Source of the DNA: Scomber scombrus
Taxonomy: Eukaryota; Chordata; Actinopteri; Scombriformes; Scombridae
DNA length: 64,000 nucleotides
Direction of reading: 5' to 3'
Assembly: GCF_963691925.1 (NCBI RefSeq)
Contig: NC_084976.1
Location: forward strand, 14,425,735-14,489,734
The position numbers and the translations under genes are program-made. Position 1 is the stretch's first letter. Each line of letters begins with the position of its first letter. Of the stretch, positions 10,332-21,719 are shown in pieces. The notes under the pieces are model-generated. The model searched no databases. It saw only the letters and a program-made list of their open reading frames with translations, and was not told the origin of the DNA.

Positions 10332-13300
10332 TCAAATTTCTCCTTGTGCATGTTGCAAGTAATGCATTTGTAGATCCAGCTCGCGAGGAAGAGAGCACCC
10401 GCATATCATGCACTGGAGAAGCCGTTCGGGAGCAAAAGGCAAACGGGGTCCAAGTTTGTGAGGTTCTGTCTGCGGGGCAAGCTGAGGTAGGGACAGAGTC
10501 TGTGGCATGTGCGCCCTCTCGCTCATGACTGCCTGTGGTGTGAAAAAAATATTTGGGTGCGGGGGTCTCGGAAGTGCACCAACTGCAACAGAGTGAAGAG
10601 GGTGAGGCCCAGGCAAAGCAAGAGGAGGGAGCGGAGCAAGTGGAGGTGAGAAAAAAGGAGAAGGCTGATTTATGATAATTTGTGTGCCAGTTACCATTGG
10701 TTGCTTCTGCAGCTCCTGTCCATTCCCTGGTTTGAGTTGCCCCGTAAGCAGCGTCTGAGGACCCACAGGATTATTTTGGAAGCCCCAAACTGGTGTCCCT
10801 ATCCCCTGGCCAAAACGATGGGGCTCGTATTGTATGGAGATGGGAACCTTCTGTGTCGCTGTCTGTACACTGGTCCAGCCAGATGACACCTGCTTTTGTT
10901 GTAGCTGAAAATCTTGATTGTTTAATAATTTCTCAGGGGAGTTTATAGTCTTTGGAATTCCTGGAGGTGTTTGCATGTCCCACAAGGTGCTACCTACCCC
11001 ATGAGAAACAGAAGTTAATACTGGCATAGCACTGCTTTGGTCTATTTGAGCTGAGGTGGAGGCACCTGCTAAGCCTGAAGCCCACTGCTTTTGTGGCTCA
11101 CAGCCATTCCATGGCTTCTCTGGTTGGCTAACAGTCGATGGTGTTACTTGAGGATTACTCAGGTCCCACACTCTATTGTCCTCTTTTTTAGGAGGTGTGG
11201 ATGGCTCCTTTTGAGTTGACACTGGGGCACCTGGCCATCTTGGCAGTTGAAGCTCTTGATTGAGCTTATTTGGAGAGTTCTGTGAATTTGCCAGTAGAGC
11301 AGGTCTGACACTCCACAACGCTGCCCCATCAATGTAGGGGGACGAGAGAGAAAATTCATGTTGCAATGAGCTTGTGGAAGCTACAGCTGTGGATATGGGC
11401 GTGCTACTCCAGGTGACAGGCTTGGGCTGCCTGTGCTGCTCCAGCTCACTCACTGCTGATGGACTAGGTTTTTTTGGCACAGCTGCTGGGTTGGAGCTGA
11501 CAATAGAGACAGCATTCTCTTTCTTGTGAGATGAGTCTAAAGTCGGAGCAGATGGACTATCTGCCCAGCCGGGCCTCTGGTGGTGCTGCTGTAGGCCTGA
11601 CTGTGGTGGGCTGTCAAACTGTGTCTGTTGTGAAGCCGTGTGTGGCTGTTGTGACGAAGGGACAGGCATGACTTCTCCGCCATCCACCTTCCACTGAACA
11701 GGTGGAGGGTGCATCTCGGACAGCCAAGCCTCCTTCTGCTGCCTGCCTTGTAATTCCAAACGAGATGAGAGCATGGAGGATTGTGGCTGGACTGCTCTCC
11801 TGTGCAGCTCAGCCTCTCTCTGTGCAGAAACTGCATATGGAGGTGGGTGAGAGTTAACCATCCCTGAGCCTCCTAATGGTCTAGACCAGCCCCACATGAG
11901 CCTCCCCCCTCTCCTCCCCCTACTACCCCTGCCTCTCATCCTAGCACCCATTGGGAATGAATTATACTGACTGAAACCCTGGCGCTTGCGAGCATGGATC
12001 TTCTGGTGTACTAGCAGGCTGCTGAACCAGGAAAAGGTTTTGTGACATTCATCACAGCGATGAGGTCTCTCTCCTGTATGTGTGTTCATGTGATCACGGA
12101 GCAGATAAGCTAATCCGAAACTCTTGTCACAAAGGTCGCACTTATGAGGTTTCTCACCATTATGTGATAACATATGGTGCTGCAGTTGGGTCTCATCGCT
12201 GTAGCCTTTACGGCAGCTGGTGCAGCGAAATGGTTTCTCTTGATGCAGCTTTTGATGGGTTTTCATGTTCTGCATGAAGGCAAAATCCTTCCCACAGTCG
12301 GGACATTTGTATGGCTTCTTGCCCGTGTGGATGATGAGATGCTGCTGTAAGTAGCTACTGAATCTAAAGCCCTTGCCACACACTTTGCACTGGTAAGGCT
12401 TGTCCTTGGAATGTATGCGCATATGCAACTCTAACACAGAACGATGGCGGAAAGTTTTTCCGCACTCACACTTGTACGATCTTACACTTGCACCATCAAT
12501 TTTCCACTTTCCCTGCACATTATCGCTGCTTAATGGAGTAACTTGTTTTTGAGGCACTGGTGGCCCCTTTTCTAAATATTGTGCTACATCCTTGTGGACA
12601 CTTAACAAATGTAATTTCAAACTTGTTTCATTACGATAAACACATGGGCAGTGGGGACAGTTGTGTCCTTTATCCCAGAACTTGCTAATCGGCCGTGGGG
12701 GTTTGGGTGTCCTCTCCAGCTTCTCATACTCTGCCTCATGAATAAGCATGTGGGCTCTCAGGTTAGCCGGTGTACAGAAGTTCTGGGGACAAAGGGGGCA
12801 GTTGAATGTGCGTTTCGGCTCCTCGCTCTGGTGTGTGTTCTCTTTTCCTCTGACTGTCTCTTGTGCAGACACAGGGGCCTGCTTGCTGGGTTGCTCGCTG
12901 GAAGAGAGCGGGTTGGTTTCATGCAGTCTGTGCTGGCGGCAGTGAGCCTTCATGTTTTGAGCAAAGGCAAATTTTTTCCCGCATTCAGGGCAGCGGAAAG
13001 GCTTCTGGCCTGTGTGCAGATACTGATGCTGATGGAGAAGGCTGCTGTACTTGAAGGTTTTACCGCAGATGTTGCACAAGTGAGAGCGTGTGTTGTCTGT
13101 GTGCTTGCGACGGTGGTCTTCCATGACGGAGTAGTGTTTGAAAACCATGCCGCATTCTGGGCATTCATAAGGTTTAAGTGCGCCATGACATCGCTGGTGG
13201 AAGCGCAGGGCCATACTGTTCGGGAAAGAGTGATTGCACTCTTGGCATGTGAAGAAGCAATCCTGGGAGTGGGTCATCATGTGCTTAGTTACTGATACCT

Positions 13301-16111
13301 TAAACTGGAATTCTTGTCGGCACAGCGGGCAGTGATAAGGCTTTTCTGTTATATTGCTGCAGTTGTGGTCCCTCAGCTTATCCAGCGTGGAGAAGATCCT
13401 CTCACATTCTGCACACTCAAAACTACCCTCCTCCTTTGTTTGCACCTCCTTCTTTGGAGTTACAAGATGCTCCTCCTTCTCTTTATGTTCATTTCTGTGT
13501 TTAATGAGGCTGCTGCGGTGCTGAAAGGTAAGGCCGCATTCTTTACAGGTGAGGGGCGTGAGCTCGTCCTCATGTGCATGAAAGTGGCGGTGAAGGTTGA
13601 ACGTCTCGCGCCGATTGAAGCACTTCCCACACTCCTTGCACACCAAGCGGCACTTCCTTGGCTTAGCTGTCAAATCAGCGTCCCCACCTTTGTCTGCCTC
13701 TTCATTGTCGTCAGGCACATCCTCTATCCCTACGACTTCTTCCGCTGGTTCTTTCTCTGCTTTCTTCTCATCACAACAGATTTTTCCCTTCTCACGAATC
13801 TCCTCTGCGTCACAGACAATGTTAGCATCAAAATGTGTTTCCTGCTGAAACTCCTTACCAGCCTCAGTGACAGTTTTGGGGTCTGGAAAAAAAAACATCA
13901 TAATAAACAACTTAGCAAGTAGAAAAAAACAGTAACAATCTTGTTAATGTGACATATTGCATGAAACACAGCTGTCCATTGTAGCACACAGTTTAAGGTG
14001 TGTACTAGACCAGTGTTGTGTCAAAGTCCCCCCCCCACAAAATAATGTTCCCCTCAAAATTGTGCTTTTTGTAGCCCCATCTCTGCCGTTGGGGTTAGAA
14101 CTTGGGTTATGGTTAGGCATAGCATGGTTCACGTCAAGGTGAACTTCAGGGTCAGGTTATGCACATCAGTGGGGTAGGGATAAGGGTGGGTGCAGGCGTG
14201 TAATCAACGCTGAGGACAGGGCACTCATGTCCCCCCAACATTTGCAGATTCTCCCCGGAAGCAGAATGAAAGTTTATTTATTCCCCTCAATATTCAGCGT
14301 TTAAACAATTCCAATTTGTGTTCATGTCAACAGCCGTGAGTGCAGTGCTGGAGCTTTAGGTCTGTCATCTGTCTGTCTTAACTGTCGTTCAGGTGTCACT
14401 GAATGTATCCAGGTTTGTTGCAGGGTTCAACATTAATGTTCTTTTCACTTTCTCGTTGATAGAGTGGGTCAGAAATCTACTTGTCTTAAGTCAATGTATA
14501 CAATCTATACAAACTGTATTGTATAAGGGCAAGTTATCAAATAGTTAATGTTGAATTTAAGTAAATAAAACAGAACAATAACACAGACTATCATAGATGA
14601 GAAGCAACAAACATTCTTGCACATTGAAAATGTTGTGATCCGTCCTTAACATTTCATCAGCCTAATTTCTTTCAAATAATGAAACAGACTCCCTAACCCA
14701 GCAAATACATTTTAGACTAATTTCTTCTATTCCAAACTTCCTCATTTCCCTCTTTAATGTTTCTCGTTCTCAAAAGTATTTATGGCAGTGGTAAGGGTTA
14801 GGGTTAACTTAATTGTTCATTAGTTTGATTGTCTACCCAAAAAGTGATAACCACAAATAAACTACTGCACCTCCACCTCAACCCCACCCCGTACCCACTT
14901 GTTCCCCCCAAATGCCTGACTGAAGATTTCACCCTTGATTTCGCTCTTGGCCAAGGCACAATGATTAAAAGTAGAGTCTGACTGATAAATCTGTCAGCCT
15001 TTATGGGCCATTCACAGATATATCTATGATGCTGTATGTTTTCCGATAGGCACAAAGATGAAAACCAGAAATGAAATATAGGGGACAGGTCAGACTATTT
15101 TCAATGTGCAACAATGTTTCTTGCTTCACATCTTTGACACTCTGTGTCGTTCTGTTTTATTTACTTAAATTAAAACAGGTAAACCAACCAAGGGCAAATA
15201 AAATTTGACTTTAGGCATGTAGATTTCTGACCCACTCGCCCGACCAACATTAACACTGAACCTGTTTTTATGCTTCACATTTGTGGAACAAACCCCCAAA
15301 ATCTGCAGCTCTCACAGTGATTTCAAATCAAGGCTGGAGACTTTTCTGATTGTTGCTGCCTTTGATTAAATCTTTTTGCACTGCACTGTCACTTTTATTC
15401 TCTTGCTTCATCATTCATTGCATTTTATCGTATTTATATTTTCTGTTCTCCTCAGTCTTTACTAACTATTTCGACTGTATTTAAATGTCTTTTTACAATG
15501 TGTTTCTTTTGCACTTTGTCTTTAAACTGCCTTGTTGTTGAAAGGTGCTTCACAAAGACACCAGCCTTGCTTCGGTTTGGTGCAGTTTCAGGTGAGGGGT
15601 AAACACATATGGACGGGGAAACAGACTTCAACCCACAACACCGGGAGTGAGAGGTGTAGCTCAGGTTAGCCTGGAGGCTAAAGCTAACCGTAAAATACAT
15701 TAACACCGTTAGCATACCGCGCTCATCATTTTCCTCCTGGTGTGTTTTCGTCTCTTCTTCGTCGTCGTCTTCAGTCTCGGACCAGTCGAAAGCCCGCTGG
15801 TCGCCTCCAGGAGCCTCGGCCATTTTTTCAGCCGATGTTAGGTCCTCCGGTAAATGACATGTCGTTTTGTCGGCTCCAGCACCGGACTCGACACTAACCT
15901 CAGAATGGCTGGCAACACAGCCGCCGTCGCTCCCAATATCGGCTCTCTGCTCTCCGTCACAGCTCTCCTGGGTTTTATTAACCTTGGTTTCATCTGTCTT
16001 GCCTGAGCTGCACTCTGGCTCCGCCGCCCCTGTCCTCTCCCCAGATGTTTCCACCTCCTCCGCAGGGGATTTCTGTCGTTTCAGAGACTCCGATGGGTCT
16101 ACGGCGGCCAT
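10332..16111 (-). CDS. ZF-B: C2H2 zinc-finger protein with Trp/Gln/Pro-rich C-terminal tail
   Basis: Exon 1 is 16111-15718 (ATG GCC GCC GTA in good Kozak context; donor G|GTATGC). Exon 2 is 13882-10332, with acceptor poly-T-CCAG. The phase-1 junction gives GAC and the model totals 1314 aa. Residues 1-131 are acidic and Ser/Glu-rich. About 16 C2H2 fingers occupy roughly residues 210-765; finger 3 lacks its last histidine and finger 11 has a single residue between its cysteines. An Arg/Gly-rich patch follows (DNA about 11885-11950). Then comes a tail of about 540 residues rich in Gln, Pro and Ser with regularly spaced tryptophans. The protein ends in one isolated C2H2 finger just before the stop. 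It is presumably a nuclear DNA-binding regulator. Exact orthologue not recognised. Confidence 0.9.
13883..15717 (-). other. ZF-B intron 1
   Basis: A 1.8-kb intron with GTATGC donor and CCAG acceptor. It includes a C9 tract near 14030 and a LINE 3'-end fragment at about 15280-15560. Nothing else is recognised. Confidence 0.75.
15280..15560 (+). mobile_element. LINE 3'-end fragment (L2/Rex-like)
   Basis: Plus-strand translation begins LWNKPPKSAALTVIS and continues with a RLF-containing stretch. This resembles the extreme C-terminus of fish LINE reverse transcriptases (LWNxLP...FKxxLKTFLF). It is followed by an AT-rich tail and the block CTGCCTTGTTGTTGAAAGGTG that typically closes such elements. 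It is 5'-truncated and contains stops. Family assignment is by resemblance only. Confidence 0.55.
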
Positions 16112-17350
16112 GTTTCACCCATGCACCCCCTTGTCCACTCCACAGAGCACAACATGCTACCCAGCCTGTACCAGGAATGTGCCTTCCGGTTGAAATCTTC
16201 ACAATAAAGCACTCACACTCAGCTCTATTTTCTAGTTTCAGAAAAAAAGAATAATATGAAGCTTTAAATGAGACATCTCTCTCTTTACAACTACTGTGAT
16301 TGTGTTGTTGTACACACCAAGCACTCGTCACAACTTGATTTAAACTTTTAAATATGACCCTTTTTTTTTACACACTATATGACAAATACACAAGTGACCA
16401 GCTGGATTAATTTGTAGTCCATGTCTGATTTTTATTAAAGTTGAGTTACATTTCATCAGAACAGTAGCTATCTACAAAATATAGCTTGTGCAAAACTACG
16501 TAGATGATGGCCATATGCTGTTTCTTTGCAACTACCTACAAATACATCCATCATACTGCATGCAAGAATATAATAAATAGCCCTACATACTGATGTATGC
16601 TTTTTAAATTCCACCAGAAATAGATTAATTAAAATCTGAAGCCTACTGTTGCTTATGCTCAAAGGGTTCTTGTTTTCATATCACCAAAAACTGGCAACTC
16701 TGCAAAACATTTTTGTCTCAAAATACACTGAACAGAACACAGTCTAACTTTATTGTCCAACCAAAGCTGGAAAAGTATGTACCATGAAACTGTTAAAAAA
16801 CACAAGCATACATTAGCAGGTAATTACAATAGCTGTATAACTACAATATATGGTAACAACTGCAGATTACAAGTACTTGATGACAATGTAGTTAGTGTAT
16901 CAGGAGCATTTTAGACAGTACTTAACTATTAACAGCATCATGAGCTTCACAGCTCTGCTGTAAAGCATGTACTGTGACATGCATGTTAAACATCAGCACC
17001 TACAGTATGTCGTTGACTGGGGAATGTGAGTCCCATGGGTGAAGCTCCATAGAGCAACTGTTTGTCAGGAAGTCTTCTAGCACAAGAATATGTATGTCTG
17101 AAAACCCAGGCTAACATTAAGGCCACCCTATTGTCTCATGTGTCTAATTTTCTTATCCACTTCAGTCCTTTCTGAGGACAAACTTAAGTACAAGATGGAT
17201 TACTGACTTGGAGTCAGAAGCAAGACTCCAATTAACTTTTAAATAAATACTGTCATTAGAAAAAGGGCATGATTTCTTGTCACAGTTTGAAACACCAAAT
17301 GATGCGTGATGTGCACTTTGAGTTTTTATTTTTTCTATTTTACTTTCTGA
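16112..17350 (-). other. ZF-B promoter side and Myb/SANT gene 3' UTR
   Basis: About 1.2 kb separates the ZF-B start codon from the stop of the next minus-strand gene. The right part should be that gene's 3' UTR, with AATAAA signals on the minus strand at 16754-16749 and near 16431. The left few hundred bases should hold the ZF-B 5' UTR and promoter. No repeat or ORF worth naming is seen. Confidence 0.45.
16749..16754 (-). promoter_or_regulatory. Candidate polyadenylation signal for the Myb/SANT gene
   Basis: AATAAA on the minus strand within CAATAAAG, about 600 bp beyond the stop. Others lie near 17325 and 16431. Confidence 0.35.
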
Positions 17351-19397
17351 TCAGCGTCGTCTTCTGCGCCTGTGATCGACAGCTCTTCCGCGTCGCGGCC
17401 TCTGCACACTGCCATTCGTGCCAGTGGGTGGATCAGAGGAAAAAGTGCCATGTACGTCGGGTGACGATGGTGCAGGTACCGTCACTACAGCTGACTGATT
17501 ATTTGAATGCTGTGGCTGATGTATTTGCGTTTGGTGTTGTTGCTGTACTACATGAGGCTGTTGTAGTTGTGGTTGCTGGGGTGCTTCAATTCTCTGTTGC
17601 TGCTGTTGGGGTTCTATGTGTTGTAGCTGCTGCTGTGTCTGAGCCGGCTGTGGCTGTAAGTGCTGTTGAGATGTTTGTGATTGGTGTGCTTGTTGTACAC
17701 GATGTTGTTGCTGTGGCTGTGGTTGTTGCTGGGCCTCCAGCACTCCTAACAGCCTTTGCAAGAGGACATTGTTTTGCTGCAAGCTGACCGCTAATGCCTC
17801 TTGCGAAGCGACAAGTGTCCTCATGTCCTGTCTGAAACTGTCCCCAAACTCCCGCAGACTCTTCTCTACCCGATTTCCCAGTTGAATTGCTGCTTCCCCT
17901 AACCCTCGTAGCTCATCTTCAAGCCAGGAGCTGCGCGTTGGGGCTTCAAGAGGACCTTGCTGTGCCCCAAGTGATGGCTGAGGACTGCTAGGCTGGGGGC
18001 TACCATTGAGGAAAGGAGCACTGTAGAGCGGAGAAGGAGGCAGCCATCGTTCTGATGGAGGGGGTGGTCCAATGCCCAGACCCAGTCCTAATCCCAGTTT
18101 GTCCTCCATGCTGTTCTCTACTGGTTCACATTCAGGGTCGCCTACATCTCTGTCACGCTCAGGATTGTCCTCATCCTTTTCCAAACAATCTCTCTCTGAC
18201 CCTTCCACTCCAATACCTGCAAAAAGGGACACAACAAAACCACAGTAGATGTTAGTTACTTCTACGGAAGATACAAAGAAAAGTACCTGAGTAACAACTC
18301 ACTTTTACCAGTATCAGAGTCGGGGAAGCATGGGAAACTGGGCTTTGGTCTGGTGCTTTGCTTTTGCCTGGCATGTTGAAGCCTGGGACTTGACTGGGAA
18401 GGACGGCCGAGCATCGATGCCCCTCTGCTGGATGGCAAGTAACAGGTTCGGTGACGGGCATCGGCTAGCCTGCCTCCGTTGCGTCTCTTTAAGTCATCCC
18501 AACGCTTCTTCACCTCTCGAAGCGTGCGTGGGACTCTGGACACAGCGTTGACTCTCTCAAGGATTCCTGCCCAGATACGTTCTCTCTCCCGTCGTCTGAG
18601 CCTCCCTGCAGGACCGAAAAGCTCTCCCTCACACCGAGTGACTTCTGACACCAACACCTCCAGCTCTGCTCCACTGAAACGACTCTTTCTTTTCCCTGCA
18701 CCACCAGCAGCCAGTGCAGCTGACATAGCTCTGTCTGTTGAGAGAAAGGTGAGAGGACAACACCAAAGGGAAAGGAAAAATATAAAGTGAAGTTAAATGT
18801 ACTTTGTAAGGAAAAGGTCTTATTTCCATTGTGTGAAGGCAAAACCTATTCAACTATAAGTACTTTAAGCAAGCGATGGAGCATTAAAATAACTCCAGGC
18901 TTCCTTGAGGGATCACAATGGAGCCTTGCAGCAATGCTACAGGTGATTAGTATGGATACAAGTGGTTAATGCACATTCTGAATGTGTTTTGGTATAATGC
19001 TGATAAAATAAATTCCATAATAGACCACCAGGTTTAAACACTGTCTCCATTAAGATCCACATGCTGTGCAGAAGTGTGCAAGTAAACAAGGAAATGTGGG
19101 ATTCAGTTTCCCATAATGGCCTTAATCTTATTCAGACTTACTTTGTTCAATGGACAAGAGGTCGTCTGAGGACATGCCAGGTGCCATGATGTTCGGGTGC
19201 ACCACTACCACATTGAAAGGGAGTCCCCCAGGTAATCCACTGCTCTGGTCACAGCTGCCCTCCGAGTCGTCATCCTCCCTAGGGAAGCCGTTTTCTGAGA
19301 TTCCCCCTCCAAAGGGTCCCTCCGGAGACTCCACTTTGATGTGCATGGGAGGTGATTGCTCGTACAGCAGCCCCCCCTCCTCGTAGTACTCAGTCAT
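17351..19397 (-). CDS. Myb/SANT-like DNA-binding, Gln-rich protein (NAIF1/MYPOP-like)
   Basis: Three coding exons join in phase 1 throughout: 19397-19142 (donor GTAAGT), 18734-18309 (acceptor CAACAG, donor GTAAAA) and 18216-17351 (acceptor TTTGCAG). The product is 515 aa. Residues 1-85 are acidic and carry IKVE, a SUMOylation consensus. About residues 98-175 form a Myb/SANT-like domain: KRKSRFSGAELEVLVSEV, then RERERIWAGILERVNAV, then VKKRWDDLKRR. These are the usual helix signatures of NAIF1, MYPOP and MSANTD proteins. A predicted helical stretch follows (EDELRGLGEAAIQLGNRVEK), then about 80 residues very rich in Gln. The C-terminus is a basic block ending in six arginines. The ATG is nine bases after an acceptor (TAAATCAG), so an upstream exon exists, probably non-coding. 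Likely a nuclear transcription regulator; the orthologue is uncertain. Confidence 0.85.
18735..19141 (-). other. Myb/SANT gene intron 1 (between coding exons 1 and 2)
   Basis: A 407-bp intron between GTAAGTCTG and CTCTCAACAG. Nothing else is recognised in it. Confidence 0.75.
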
Positions 19398-20402
19398 GGG
19401 TTGGACCTGATTTACAGCAGAACTGACTGGTGGGCCAATTCTGATATCGACAGCTGAGGCCCCATTAACACAAGTTCAAGGTATCACTGGACCTACTGCC
19501 AAAGACATTTTAGCTATTCAGTATACTGTATCAGATCATGAGGGGGTGATTTGTTGTGATATGCAGAATTATAGTTTCTTGAAATACTGTTTTTAAAACT
19601 ATCCATTAAATGAATCAAGTCATTAATGCATCTTAGTGACAATCAGGGTGTCTGATTACAGCATGAAGATCTTCATGGTTAGCAGCAGCCGCTTGAATCC
19701 ATTTCTATCATTTTATTTACACTGATATGTTACTGCAAACATACACTGCGAGGAAAGAAACTGGAGCAGGCTGAGTGCTACATGTAAGCGTCCGGCTGCA
19801 TCATCCAGGCAGAGCATCGCCTCCACAGCTGAAATACAACAACAAACACAACACACCTTTACAACTGTGCCTCATAGTAACATTAACGTGCTCGTATTTG
19901 GCCGTCATGTTGACTTCTGTATTCTGTCGCATCGATGCGCATTTTTTTCTGCACCACATCCGCAATGGTTGCGCATCCCGCATACATTAGATGCTGATCT
20001 TGCAATGGAGCTAGCTGTTAGCTGACAGGCTACAGCAGCTTCAGGCAAAGCCGCAGCTTCGTCTGAAGCGCCAGCCACAACTGAGCAGACATGATTTGAA
20101 AGGTTAGGCTGTTGTGTTTCCTACCTCATGATAGCGGCACATGGGAGGCAAAACAAAACCAAAACACAATCGGTGCAGCTGTTAGCTCAGCAGCCGATAC
20201 ACAAACCGAGGAAGGTCGCTTTCTGTTGACGTCACTGAGGGTGGTAAGTCAGGACCAATCAAAGTGTGGAGATGTTGATCAAATGTATTTGACAGGTTTA
20301 TTTTTGTGGTGTTTCCTCAAATGATCAGGAAAGGATCTGATGTGTAACTGTTAATTCATAGGTATTGGCCTGGGAAGGATTTGACTAATTGTGTCTTAAT
20401 TC
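19398..20402 (-). other. 5' region of the Myb/SANT gene
   Basis: On the minus strand there is a splice acceptor ending about 19407, nine bases before the ATG. There is also an acceptor-like TTGTATTTCAG near 19830 and a donor-like ATGAG|GTAGGA near 20126. One or two non-coding first exons and the promoter probably lie at 19.8-20.25 kb. Exon limits cannot be fixed by eye. Confidence 0.35.
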
Positions 20403-21030
20403 CAGGGTTGGGAAGTTTACTTTAGAAATGTAATAGATTACAGATTACTAGTTACCCTATTTAAAATATATATTTCAATTACTTGATAAAAGTAATGTAA
20501 CTTATTACATTTTATTACTATTTTAATTTTCTAACTAATGTTGGGGTAAGTTTATCCATTAAGTCCACCAAAATCTATATCTATCAAAACTTATAAGTTC
20601 AGGTGTTTTTCATGGATACTGACATAATGTATAAGGGAGATCATTTCTTATAAAGCAAGATTTATCCCTCATTTGAAAATGTATTCATTAGTTCATGTAG
20701 ATTTTTATATATAATAGTATAAGATAATAATATATTTTATGAAAAAAGTCAAAAGTCTGGCATGAGCTTAATTGGTACTGTGACACCATTTAACCCCATG
20801 TGTGCTCCAAATAAGCCCAAATAATTTATCCAAAGAATTAAAAACATCAATTCGGTAACATTTTAAATATTAAAAAGGTCTTCAGATGTAACCCCCTTTG
20901 TAATCGTCAACATTTCATAAGTAACTGTAGTCTAATTACACATTTGTTCCCAGTAACATAAGGGATTAAGGTTACATTTGATTTGTAATTAAATTATGTA
21001 ACACCGTTACACGTATACTCCCCAACACTG
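20403..21030 (+). mobile_element. Non-autonomous hAT-like element, copy 2, with perfect 8-bp target duplication
   Basis: The 628-bp element starts CAGGGTTGGGAAGTTTAC and ends GTATACTCCCCAACACTG; the termini are imperfect inverted repeats (CAGNGTTGGG). It is flanked by a perfect 8-bp direct repeat CTTAATTC at 20395-20402 and 21031-21038, the target size expected of hAT transposases. It is AT-rich inside with no ORF, so it would have been mobilised in trans. Confidence 0.88.
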
Positions 21031-21249
21031 CTTAATTCTAAGGAGATGAGACGCCTTATACACAGTTGGTGCACGCCTAAGTCAGTCACAGAAGAGCATG
21101 CAAATGTGGATTTTATAACAACAAGTGTGGAGAATTAAGTCTCAAGTTAGTCATTCGTATCTTATTAGCTTTTTAATGAAGCAGTTCTTTCAAGAAATTT
21201 CCTTTGGCAATCAATTATTAACTCAATAAAGTTTAGCAAAACTATAGTC

Positions 21250-21715
21250 TCAGTATTATTGTGCAAATTTTCATTGTTTCTTGTTTCTTGCACTGTATCT
21301 GTTAAAAATATACACTCACAGAACTTTTTTGCTGCTATTACTGCCTTTTTGCACTGCCATTACTGCCTTTTTGCACTACCACAACTTAACTATACAGAAA
21401 CTTATGCTGCTACTTCCTACATATAAAAAAAGTAGACTCCAAAATCTTATTTTATCTTACTGCCTATCCATTCTATTTTTTATTTTTTATTTTTATATTA
21501 TTATTAGAAAATGTCTTATCTGATGTGCACTTCAATGTTTACTCTTTAGTGTTAGGAAACATCTGTCTTATCTGTTGTGCCTGTGCACTTTATCTGTTCC
21601 ACCGTGGGAAAGTGAGAAACGTATTTTCGATTCCTTTGTATGCCTTAACATGTGAAGAAATTGACAATAAAGCCGACTTTGACTTTTGACTTTGACTTTT
21701 GAAACTTTTTGAGTT
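21250..21715 (+). repeat. Interspersed repeat with GACAATAAAG...(CTTTGACTTTT) tail
   Basis: This is a T-rich stretch with local duplications (TACTGCCTTTTTGCACT twice near 21330-21380). It ends with GAAATTGACAATAAAGCC followed by repeated CTTTGACTTTT units. I know this ending from retroposed repeats in fish genomes. No ORF. Class uncertain, LINE or SINE 3' end likely. Confidence 0.5.
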
Positions 21716-21719
21716 TAAT

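Noticed and set aside
12651..13295. 214-codon plus-strand ORF
   Set aside because: It is antisense to the ZF-B finger exon, and the C2H2 pattern on the minus strand explains the open frame.
15452..15717. Extension of ZF-B exon 1 past 15718
   Set aside because: The phase-correct donor GTATGC at 15717 joins exactly to the finger exon. The extension is intronic and overlaps a LINE tail.
17269..17787. 172-codon plus-strand ORF rich in Val and Ala
   Set aside because: It is the shadow of the Gln-rich codons of the Myb/SANT gene on the other strand.
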